A stretch of 64,000 nt of DNA. Origin: Helicobacter cetorum MIT 00-7128. Its GTDB lineage: Bacteria > Campylobacterota > Campylobacteria > Campylobacterales > Helicobacteraceae. Positions 59,001 through 62,761 of the stretch are shown one piece after another. The first letter of the stretch is position 1. Each line of letters opens with the position of its first letter. The notes under the pieces were generated by a model. That model searched no databases. It had not been told where the DNA came from and saw only the letters and a list, made by a program, of their open reading frames with translations. Where the stretch lies: assembly GCF_000259255.1 (NCBI RefSeq), contig NC_017737.1, forward strand, positions 1,736,001 through 1,800,000, in the 5' to 3' direction. The position numbers and the translations under genes are program-made.

Positions 59001-59178
59001 TAAGGGGAACACAAAGAGCCATGATGAAATAGAGCCAACTATAAAACAAGAGATTGGGGAAGAAATAGAAAAAGGCACTGAAATTATCTCTTCTAAGGAA
59101 GTTGCAACCACAAATAATGTTGATTACTACGAAAATGAAGAAGAAGTAGAAAACACCAAAACAAGGGGCAGAAGATGA
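47047..59178 (+). CDS. Giant methylase/helicase polyvalent protein (4043 residues)
   Basis: A 12.1-kb gene, about a third of the visible element. The N-terminal 1200 residues are charged, helical and Asn/Glu-rich with no clear enzyme motif. Residues about 1240-1510 are an Arg/Gln/Glu/Ser/Gly-rich, probably disordered linker that coincides with a nested gene in another frame. An adenine-methylase domain follows with AQFSGWGGLESYF, EPSCGTGKFLAY (motif I) and IGNPPYGQH (Asn2154). A SNF2/DEAD-like helicase comes next: HQVGAGKT (Lys2910), DEAH (3072-3075), MFLTGTPIANS, and motif VI QMEGRGIRQGN (from 3579). Related proteins are known in TnPZ elements and in large phage or plasmid polyvalent proteins. 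A likely role is protecting or remodelling transferred DNA. Confidence 0.88.
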   Translation: MAYIPSKKKLQTLREQPNLFSILDDGDIIPTSTHKEIVDNEIKSKNPTPLEPTTELDKTKEQEPLNYQVKFKSNTLSMINRNPIEWAEYLSSEQRQYDDNSTEEVSFFANGEVKDSSRYYEINNEGFKKRVTKNYKLIDTKTNQALNDKETERLTYTNSLEDLKEQGLEVELTHHYETHKKVLENGNEITKEYDHIADVYTEVERTSNYELVKEIVPPMSSKEYFKLCNKLPFETQGNDNAMSNDILEPSTSNTILSTQNPNTPIKTLEFELAQKVQDFVRNIEDNARTTRYGAWLDKHEPYPSFSWKIYKLLRNSIAKENNLSIENATRIEEFISHNNHILGWTKEEQETMQDDLDYSLMKDFYGKTPRKLLSLEEVSKAKMELQEYYQKVYVKGRSQWDKWNIKEREIKPFEDILRDIDNFEKAYKERYNDFISLNETIIQAKESKNNDLENSRTKEQTLLETYFIDLKALQDLKERYATENNPTFSDYKNLKAEQNAMLFARSDEEIEAKYPLGFKFSQMKEKYQSELIKLSINSTLYNNAPKDNGAEILQLLDNAFMLYVSNKDLSLGHLESVLAQLEIQKTLEDLREFDLYQAFENANENTLGLNNDTLNNAELNHTNHSIENTLKEQNNPNPTLSTQSLFSDLEIFGISKQELQKAKETYQQNKPYKYSTEGYNVMPFVYQTSLYQTTQDFNYIRLSDLEDRMVGIIKKTLEHYIKNENMSLEHVESMLNKVANALEKIDKNTKDLRFLELNHAQKEPYVIANTEFEVFDNVLDLFPNETINQFVDNEINPNDTLMDIAYSVQEKVRENYQLSQELNRPIENTTPQENTLSTPPNPMINEIKTAIEELDQVEKEFYSVDYKTQADNLYKEMFENPENLSEFKLTQMAKGIQNAKNNLLEQEKKRQEISKLKEHYNQSLENLQTRDSLSILNQPNGAMKEFLAKELGTPSTSNEFVKNLEDLLWDIDICKRNFNSLLIDRNTLRDESSLRPLKAKASALNNPFLNHFYEINFDVMGADNLNPATPKDIITIPTMQEYYEFKNAVRLNGAYHQSLETKLDKLETLMREFCAKFHKEFGIDLIDLNNPLNQPFKASKTPLEQLQDLINNEPNKETLKEEFNQKLNAIVSNNAIINTFKRNIDITEMVLNDFKKDMSMDFENLYYNNKEFNALITQSLSVIVGDLISENSLMDNKTIDNTIEPNQSINNSITENNDNNNPSLSNASLELEQQNLGEQNANNNDARIERDGAEVHRDLHTIRIPRETQERTQKEMGERIQEKIPKQNIQNKDLALHNEPRETTSERILQSSDPRLVSRGTPPRQHVENDHLARNGHRTSTGGNETERREETSGHQNDVGGREERDLSQDERRTPPLSQQEPSQSGQRNDMVSHGADDREEGLGLLRLSNPREMGALFPTNDEINGERSSREHINSDRESNQDGTRSPRQHAISNQESARDDRYGATQRGSNQSVSLSTNKQNYREPSVERGLESARESRDKKTRLQANLDNLQGLLHSIKNNTIASEPNFRERLIQAISTNPTLSAHHLGKQLLENPTTKTFIDEWGEKISSKEVIGLFENLLEGTLKDLESSQKTQEQEPILEKQNEQEISNLRLYTMSEKLELLIQSIEKKELVDSLKIDTDNKLEELFYIMQESLSDLDGLESARYTRIVAKVQDLPFYLKKQDFKDIEFSDNEKMLLQEVIQMQKEHEQRLIYDKTISTLDKKEALKTPFIFSPLENPLYLDIKEKLDSGSYYYGIISEFYDILLKAEIKQKVYENIKKKDTIILTENSISKEIANLRKNTDRYDNLVIGPRTTENTLKDVKRLFNEELDLSSYVNLSEAIFSANAEVLSSKTNAQELQTIEPIAENSNQEISNFIQEPNAQELSQTSRLQTTPLFESLLKNYNPAPPEIPNFKNENELLNAVFQETITQKNGTEPQATENAKEEQTPQQVQENPKLDFKPNEEILINGKVSRYKANIKAIELLKELQIREKALQDINSDLHYYATKEEKEILAQFSGWGGLESYFKQENPKEHQELKTLLTKQEFEKALLSTRDAYYTPKLVIDSIYAGLEQLGFNNDDNKKEIFEPSCGTGKFLAYAPSDKNYHFVGTELDPISAGISQFLYPNQRIENKALQNYDFYQDYDAFIGNPPYGQHKIYSSNDMELSGASIHNYFLGKAIKELKEDGIGAFVVSSWFLDAKNSKMREHIAKQATFLGAIRLPNSVFKGTGAEVTSDIVFFKKGVNSEINQDFTHSKLYYEDLIKALNNYHAKAIEILQENKLDNLVDRAKLNIINILANYFNLKPQNEQSDFYNIDTSTFGYSEEDYQTIKDFIDKVGENKIDLNEQTLNEYFTNHPQNILGNLSLEKTRYSEEVNGKRIYKYELQVLENKDLDLSNAISKIIKNLPKNVYQYHKKTIKTNALIIDRNDERYKEVSRLIKDLEVGELVKFDNRYYKLEQNNENAIFLAPTKIAGKTQEKRIVEYLKLKVALNDLTNAELNPLSSDLELENKRAKLNAVYEGFVKKFGYLNENKNRKDIRQDLYGAKVLGLEKDFEKEITLKSAKAQNISPRKPSAKKAQIFFERTLNPKKEFSITNAKEALIASLNQKGRLDLHFIRDNFKTQSLEATINELLEQKLIYKDHSDNGDYILANDYLSGNVKKQLKEVKEAIERGVEGLENNLKDLERIIPKDLKATEIMANINSPWIPTKYLEEFLVELASNHYEKQYGYKMNDAQIENIKKDINIYHFQGTFRVVVNGFNNGLDELFGIRDKVHTSYYKVPFSHLLAKVLNNKDLSVKYEKPHPTEPKKTIQVTDEELSNVARSKAEELKEAFQDWIYKDYERRTHLEQIYNDTFNNSVLKTYDGTHLELEGFNSNITLRPHQKNAVFRTIQDRAVCLDHQVGAGKTLCAIASCMEQKRMGLVNKTLIAVPNHLTKQWGDEFYRAYPNANVLVVDSKDITENERELLYNQIANNNYDAVIIAHSHLELLSNPREIVEELREEELNKAEENFRRLEKQYLANKKEFKKPNEKAHKNKLDKINDKYDKILEKQGSHIDISQMGIDNLIVDEAHLFKNLAFETSMEKIAGLGNQQGSNRARDLFIKTRYLHKNNKKMMFLTGTPIANSLSEMYHLQRYLTPEILKERGLDYFDDWAKTYGEVVSDFELDTSAQSYKMVNRFSKFSDVQGLSTMYRAFADIVSNDDILKHNPNFVPKVYGGKPINVVVPRSEEVAQYIGIADENGKYNEGSIIDRMQKCEGKKNKKGEDNILSCTTDARKVALDYRLIDPSAKVEKEFSKSYAMAENIYQNYIETNEVKGTQLGFIGLSTPKVHSQKVSLEEVDYSLGALNEIKEKIQKQFSDRYGSGVNLESNFVNDFIKMHLDNIKQIKAGTFPLEMSLNEYREENSIDDFENELLHDISENTKDYEKYLNLLENTNELENKKAIDETQELLESLSQYDENGKLITPSKKELENELDEKKAKSVDLDEELAKNCKFDVYSDVLRHLVKMGIPQNEIAFIHDAKSEEQKQDLFKRVNRGEVRVLLGSPAKMGVGTNVQERLVAMHELDCPWRPDELLQMEGRGIRQGNLLHQADPENFSMKIYRYATEKTYDSRMWQIIETKSKGIEQFRNAHKLGLNELEDFNMGSSNASEMKAEATGNPLIIEEVKLRQIIKSEEAKYKAFNKEHYFNEENLKNNTSKLDYLNKELEILLAIDKAKENKGNNVEIKLYDLKNETSKDYELIKAKVVEPLKENATMSEELEHKKLKEQNKKVGEQNKIVLDEIKKQFAKNMDTLFYNEEENFKVLEYRGFVVNAYKSKYEVEFTLSPKDNLEVVYSPSNPRNLTFINENETISVLDTSYNFCKDIKFDGFLRRLDNAIAKLPEKIKEKQNDFSWIQENVTKYTRLVEQKEEYPRLEYLQALKLDHRTLIDDLAKMGKDREYKPVFNPKSKEILERMEAEKKASLESESKAMTEIENSNKEQGIKGNTKSHDEIEPTIKQEIGEEIEKGTEIISSKEVATTNNVDYYENEEEVENTKTRGRR
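50765..51577 (+). CDS. Overlapping (nested) gene inside the giant gene, 270 residues, unknown function
   Basis: A second open frame shifted by one base relative to the giant gene. It starts ATG 50765 with a perfect AGGAG at 50754-50758, six bases away, directly after an in-frame TAG at 50753, and ends TAG at 51577. The product is protein-like: seven Trp, many Tyr and Met, amphipathic Lys/Glu helices (EKQQAKEFFSLATQDLF, then SMWRMTTWLEMVIEP; later NATIWYLMEQMTEK and YYAYLILERWVHYF). No signal peptide or Cys. The host frame over the same bases has no Trp and one Phe and looks disordered. Two hundred and seventy stop-free codons with a strong ribosome-binding site argue for real dual coding. I recognise no family. 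Confidence 0.65.
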   Translation: MQTTMMQGLSEMEQKFIETYIPYGYPERRKNALKRKWANAFKRRYPNKTFKTKTLPYIMSLEKQQAKEFFSLATQDLFPGEHPLDSMWRMTTWLEMVIEPAQEEMRLKEEKKQADIKMMLEAEKRGIYPKMREEHHPYRNKNLVNQVNATIWYLMEQMTEKRDLDYYAYLILERWVHYFPQTMKSMENEVLGSISTAIENQTKMELEVLDSMQSQIKRAQGMTDMELLKEAQINQYHYLLISRITESQAWKEDWKVLEKAGIKKQDFRQI

Positions 59179-59288
59179 GAAAGAACTCTAACAAACTCTT
59201 TAGCTTTTTAAATGGCATTAAATGGCGTGATTTACGCCTTGTTATGCGAGTAGTCAAGCTAGTGAAACGCTTAGCAAAATTTAAATAG
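59175..59288 (+). CDS. Tiny basic protein overlapping the end of the giant gene
   Basis: A 37-residue product (MRKNSNKLFSFLNGIKWRD at the start, then LRLVMRVVKLVKRLAKFK), with 12 Lys/Arg and an amphipathic helical C-terminus. Its ATG overlaps the giant gene's stop (ATGA), so translation would be coupled. It is short, so confidence is moderate. The cationic amphipathic helix could bind membrane or nucleic acid. Confidence 0.45.
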   Translation: MRKNSNKLFSFLNGIKWRDLRLVMRVVKLVKRLAKFK

Positions 59289-59297
59289 GAGTAAAAG

Positions 59298-59816
59298 ATG
59301 ATAAAAAAATATGAATTTTTAGAAAAATACCCTCCAATTTGGAAACGCCCCAATTATCAAAGACCCCCTGAAGTCAATGAAGAAATCTTAAATAAAGGCA
59401 TAATAACTAAAATTATGTTTTCCAAACACTCGTTAATGGCGGAGTTTAGCAGGAATATATTTTCTAAATTAGAGCCATATAAACAGCTTTTAGTTCCCTT
59501 AGAAAAAATTGATTTCAATCATTTAATTTTTACATTACTTGAAAAAGCTATTTGTCAAACTTTAAAAGATGAAAAGGATTTTTTAAGTTCCTTTACTAAA
59601 GCCAAGCAAGAAAATTCTCTATTAGAGTTTAGTGAATTGAGAAAAAGGGACTTAACAGAAGTATTGAGTAAGCTTTGCGAAGAAATTTTAGCAGATGGCA
59701 ATAACGCTCAAATCATTATGGATACGACAAATTATTTAGTTGGAATAGATGGTGGCTTATTTTTAACTAGCACCACTCCATTGATACCCCTTGAAGACTA
59801 CGATGATATTTTTTAA
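59298..59816 (+). CDS. Element protein of unknown function, paralogue of the next gene
   Basis: A 172-residue soluble protein. TAGGAGTAAA precedes the ATG. It shares a pattern with the next gene: IDFNHLIFTLLEKAICQTLKD here against VDFTHLVYNILSPAILKTFKN there (in each case Asp-Phe-x-His-Leu, then a helix), and both end in a TxYL(V/I)-type strand (TTNYLVGI, TSEYLIEV). No known motif. It is probably cytoplasmic. Confidence 0.6.
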   Translation: MIKKYEFLEKYPPIWKRPNYQRPPEVNEEILNKGIITKIMFSKHSLMAEFSRNIFSKLEPYKQLLVPLEKIDFNHLIFTLLEKAICQTLKDEKDFLSSFTKAKQENSLLEFSELRKRDLTEVLSKLCEEILADGNNAQIIMDTTNYLVGIDGGLFLTSTTPLIPLEDYDDIF

Positions 59817-59825
59817 GGACTAAGA

Positions 59826-60272
59826 ATGCAAAAGCTACTAGAAACATACAAACAAATAAAAACTAAAGACAAGTTTGCCAACTTGATAATACCTAATCAA
59901 CTAGAAACTAAGAGAGATTTCTATCTTTTCAATAAGATACTATTTCAATACAATTTTCTTTTTGGCATTAGATTTGTTATTGAAAATAACAAATGGCGCA
60001 AATCAGGGTGGTGTAGAGTAGAACTACAAGATGTAGATTTTACGCATTTGGTATATAATATTTTATCCCCTGCCATTCTAAAAACATTTAAAAATACAGA
60101 TTTTATAGAAAATTTTAAACAAGACCTAGAAACAAAACGCCCTATTGAATTATCTCCAAAATACAGAATAAGACATAAATTTGAAAATCTGTATAAAAGG
60201 ATTGCTACAGAACAAAATAGAGAAGTCATTCTCAAGACTTCTGAATATTTAATAGAAGTAGTGCATAGCTAA
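59826..60272 (+). CDS. Element protein of unknown function, paralogue of the previous gene
   Basis: A 148-residue basic protein aligning by eye with the second half of the preceding product (DVDFTHLVYNILSPA, and the closing KTSEYLIEV). The distal domain duplicates; the N-terminal 60 residues (METKRDFYLFNKILFQYN region) differ. It starts 9 bases after its neighbour with AAGGACTAAG upstream. The tandem pair probably arose by duplication inside the element. Confidence 0.6.
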   Translation: MQKLLETYKQIKTKDKFANLIIPNQLETKRDFYLFNKILFQYNFLFGIRFVIENNKWRKSGWCRVELQDVDFTHLVYNILSPAILKTFKNTDFIENFKQDLETKRPIELSPKYRIRHKFENLYKRIATEQNREVILKTSEYLIEVVHS

Positions 60273-60291
60273 ATTGAATTAAGGGGTAATA

Positions 60292-60573
60292 ATGAAACAA
60301 AATCAATGTGTTATAAATTTTAGGTTTCAGTGCGAACTTGAAAACCTATTAAAAACATTCAATAAGGAAGAGCAAGAGAGTTTTAATCATTCGCTTTGCT
60401 CTATTATGAAACTCTTACTAGACAAGAAAGATACTAAGCCTAATCAAAAACTAAAACAAGACTTTGAAAGCTTAGGTAAGACTTACACGATTACCTATGA
60501 GTTTTTTTGGCTCTTAATGGAACATAATATGAAATTAGAAAAGCATTTATGTTTGCAAGGGCTAACAAGATGA
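60292..60573 (+). CDS. Small element protein, possibly ribbon-helix-helix-like
   Basis: A 93-residue soluble protein beginning MKQNQCVINFRFQCELEN. The first 45 residues have a beta-strand followed by two helices (VINFRFQCELENLLK, then FNHSLCSIMKLLL), a shape compatible with a ribbon-helix-helix fold, which I cannot confirm. TAAGGGGTAAT serves as ribosome-binding site. Its end overlaps the next start (ATGA). Confidence 0.5.
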   Translation: MKQNQCVINFRFQCELENLLKTFNKEEQESFNHSLCSIMKLLLDKKDTKPNQKLKQDFESLGKTYTITYEFFWLLMEHNMKLEKHLCLQGLTR

Positions 60574-60746
60574 ATTGGATAATTTTCTTTTACATACTCT
60601 TTGTAATCAAATCTATCGTTGATTTGCACTTTTTAAATAGGGATTTCAAGGAACTTAAAAGTGAGTGGGACAATCTTAAGAACACTTTTGATGAATTTGA
60701 AAACTATTGCGAATATTGTGGGCTTAAAAAGAACCAAAATGGATAA
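60570..60746 (+). CDS. Small single-pass membrane protein
   Basis: A 58-residue product from ATG 60570 that overlaps the preceding stop. It has an N-terminal membrane helix (WIIFFYILFVIKSIVDL) followed by a charged helix and a C-terminal CEYCG motif that could bind metal. Function unknown; one of several tiny membrane proteins in this stretch. Confidence 0.55.
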   Translation: MNWIIFFYILFVIKSIVDLHFLNRDFKELKSEWDNLKNTFDEFENYCEYCGLKKNQNG

Positions 60747-60758
60747 GGAGTTAAAACA

Positions 60759-60965
60759 ATGTTTGAATTAGGATTTTTTCTATTCTTAGGGCTTTATATT
60801 GTTAATTCTATCTACTTGTATAAAGCCTTAAATTGCACCAAGCAATCTCAAGAAAATTTTATAAATAGACATAGCGAACTATTAGAAAGTTTGCTTGATG
60901 ATGTAAGTGAGTGCAAAAAGAGATTAGAAATTTTAGAACAAAAATCAATTAAGGAGTTAAGGTAA
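60759..60965 (+). CDS. Small membrane-anchored coiled-coil protein
   Basis: A 68-residue product with a membrane helix (LGFFLFLGLYIVNSIYLY) and a coiled tail (LLDDVSECKKRLEILEQKS). AAGGAGTTAAAACA precedes the ATG; the stop overlaps the next ATG (TAATG). Topology and size resemble the previous gene, and both could be components of one complex. Confidence 0.55.
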   Translation: MFELGFFLFLGLYIVNSIYLYKALNCTKQSQENFINRHSELLESLLDDVSECKKRLEILEQKSIKELR

Positions 60966-61720
60966 TGAAAGAGAGTATCAAAGAAGTTATCTTTGCCGAC
61001 AACGGCAAATGGGCTAGAGAATGGTGGGCTGATGAGACATACTATTGGACTAAATATATCGTTTATGATGGATTTGTTACAACTAGCGATTGTATTTTGC
61101 TAACCCCTAAATCCATAGGGCAAGATAGTAGCATTCATGGAATGCACCCTGTGGAATACGCTTTAAAGAAAAAAGGCGAATTAAATATCCAAAAAGTTAA
61201 AAAAATAGATTGTCCTATGAGTGAAAACATGCGAGAAAAACTTATTAAAGAGGGCAATATCGTTGAGCTAGTTCTTGAGACTATGACCCACAAGAATGAA
61301 AAAACTATTTCATTTGTCTTTGATGTATTGCTAGGTAAAGACAGCGACTTGTCTAACAAACATCGCATTGAAACGCTTATTGGACTAGAGAAAGAATTAG
61401 AGAAAGATGATTTTAACAAACGCTTTAGAGAGGAATTAGAGAGCTATAAAAACTATACAGACCCTAAGCTCTTTGTAGAAGTGTATTTTGAAAAGGAAAA
61501 TGCCTTTGATAGCATTTCCAAAATGCTTGTTATTCTACAAAGGCTTATGCACTCTATGAGAAAAATTTTCTATCACTATGAAAAACGAGAGCTAGGTGAA
61601 GAGTATTTTTACAATGACATTGATAACTACAAGGAAATCTTGCAAGAACACCAATACCAAGAGCAACAAAACTTTTTAATTCAAATGGAAATGTTGAGCC
61701 TTGATGAGATTAAGGGGTAA
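60965..61720 (+). CDS. Element protein of unknown function
   Basis: A 251-residue soluble protein, acidic in its C-terminal half. The N-terminus is aromatic (GKWAREWWADETYYW). No enzyme motif is apparent. It starts in overlap with the preceding gene with AAGGAGTTAAGG upstream, and the next gene starts 3 bases after it, so it belongs to the same string. Confidence 0.6.
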   Translation: MKESIKEVIFADNGKWAREWWADETYYWTKYIVYDGFVTTSDCILLTPKSIGQDSSIHGMHPVEYALKKKGELNIQKVKKIDCPMSENMREKLIKEGNIVELVLETMTHKNEKTISFVFDVLLGKDSDLSNKHRIETLIGLEKELEKDDFNKRFREELESYKNYTDPKLFVEVYFEKENAFDSISKMLVILQRLMHSMRKIFYHYEKRELGEEYFYNDIDNYKEILQEHQYQEQQNFLIQMEMLSLDEIKG

Positions 61721-61723
61721 GTT

Positions 61724-62077
61724 ATGAATAACAATAAATTTACCCTTATTAAAAGGGATTATTACTTTGTCAATGGCGAATTTTTTAATAGCTTGCAAGA
61801 GCTTAAAAATGCTAAACAAAGGATTAGAGATAGTTTTTTAGATACTTTAAAAGACCAAAATTTTGGCTTTACTACACAATGTGTCTTTTTTAAAGCCCTA
61901 ACTGAGCATGTAAGCGTAATAGCTTTAGAAGTGGAATACAAACATTCAAAAGCTCTTTTTTTCTTGATCTGTGCCACTAGCAAACAAAGAGCTGAGTGGT
62001 TTATTACGCAGAAGTGCTTTAAAGACTTTTTAAAAGCAAATGGCTATGAAAAACAAAAGAAAGGAGTTAAGCAATGA
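61724..62077 (+). CDS. Small element protein of unknown function
   Basis: A 117-residue basic protein (MNNNKFTLIKRDYYFVNGEF at the start) with a central hydrophobic strand region (HSKALFFLICATS) that is too short for a clear membrane span. The ribosome-binding site AAGGGGTAAG overlaps the preceding stop. Its stop overlaps the next ATG (ATGA). Confidence 0.55.
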   Translation: MNNNKFTLIKRDYYFVNGEFFNSLQELKNAKQRIRDSFLDTLKDQNFGFTTQCVFFKALTEHVSVIALEVEYKHSKALFFLICATSKQRAEWFITQKCFKDFLKANGYEKQKKGVKQ

Positions 62078-62226
62078 ATTACGATGTTTTAATGGGATTT
62101 TTAGCGTTAATCTTGCTAATTCTTTGGTATGCCTATGGATTAAGGCAATATCTTAAGTTAAAAGATGAGAATAAGAAATTAAAAGAGAAATTACAACGCT
62201 GTAATCTAAATAAGGAGTTGCAATAA
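62074..62226 (+). CDS. Tiny membrane protein with charged coiled tail
   Basis: A 50-residue product: a membrane helix (LMGFLALILLILWYAYGL) followed by a Lys/Glu-rich coil (LKDENKKLKEKLQ). The start overlaps the preceding stop with AAAGGAGTTAAG upstream, and the stop overlaps the following ATG. Third protein of this layout in the cluster (with 60570 and 60759). Confidence 0.55.
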   Translation: MNYDVLMGFLALILLILWYAYGLRQYLKLKDENKKLKEKLQRCNLNKELQ

Positions 62227-62750
62227 TGAATAATACAGAAATAAAAGACACGCAGTTAGAGACTTTACAATACAAACATTGTCCTTTCTGTTGTGATAAA
62301 AAAGATTGTAGTTGCTGGGATTTTTTAGTAGGTTACAATAAAGAACTAGAATATTTTTCAAGAAATTTAAAATCTTTATGGAAATTACTTGAAGTTACAG
62401 ACAGAGAGTTTATTGATAAAAAAATAGCCAATTTTTATCCTTTTGGTTCGGCTTATGCAACTCGTGTTAATGAAAATCAATTTAAAGATAAATTAATGAA
62501 GTTACATAAAAGTTTTTCTTTTTACCAATATATTTTGTATAACATTGTCAATATGATTTCAGAAAAATACACACTTATTCCTAATAAAAAATACAATAAG
62601 CAAATTCTTATCCCCAAAAAGACTTTTAATAAGCTTTTCTTAGATTTAAGTCGTAACCATAACTTCACGCTAAAAACAAGTCAAAAAATAATAGAAAAAG
62701 CCCAAAAACTTAATGAAATTTTATGCGAAATGCAATCTTTAAAACAATAA
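62226..62750 (+). CDS. Element protein with N-terminal Cys cluster
   Basis: A 174-residue protein. Residues about 17-29 read HCPFCCDKKDCSC, a dense Cys cluster suited to zinc or Fe-S binding, followed by a helical basic region (KKYNKQILIPKKTFNKLF). TAAGGAGTTGCA precedes the ATG, which overlaps the previous stop. It lies directly before the topoisomerase gene. Function unknown; nucleic-acid binding is possible. Confidence 0.55.
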   Translation: MNNTEIKDTQLETLQYKHCPFCCDKKDCSCWDFLVGYNKELEYFSRNLKSLWKLLEVTDREFIDKKIANFYPFGSAYATRVNENQFKDKLMKLHKSFSFYQYILYNIVNMISEKYTLIPNKKYNKQILIPKKTFNKLFLDLSRNHNFTLKTSQKIIEKAQKLNEILCEMQSLKQ

Positions 62751-62761
62751 GGAGTTAAACA

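Noticed and set aside
58626-59111. 161-codon minus-strand frame at the 3' end of the giant gene
   Set aside because: Leu/Ser/Phe-rich antisense of a Lys/Glu-rich coding region, a common artefact; unlike the nested plus-strand gene it has no ribosome-binding site or normal composition.
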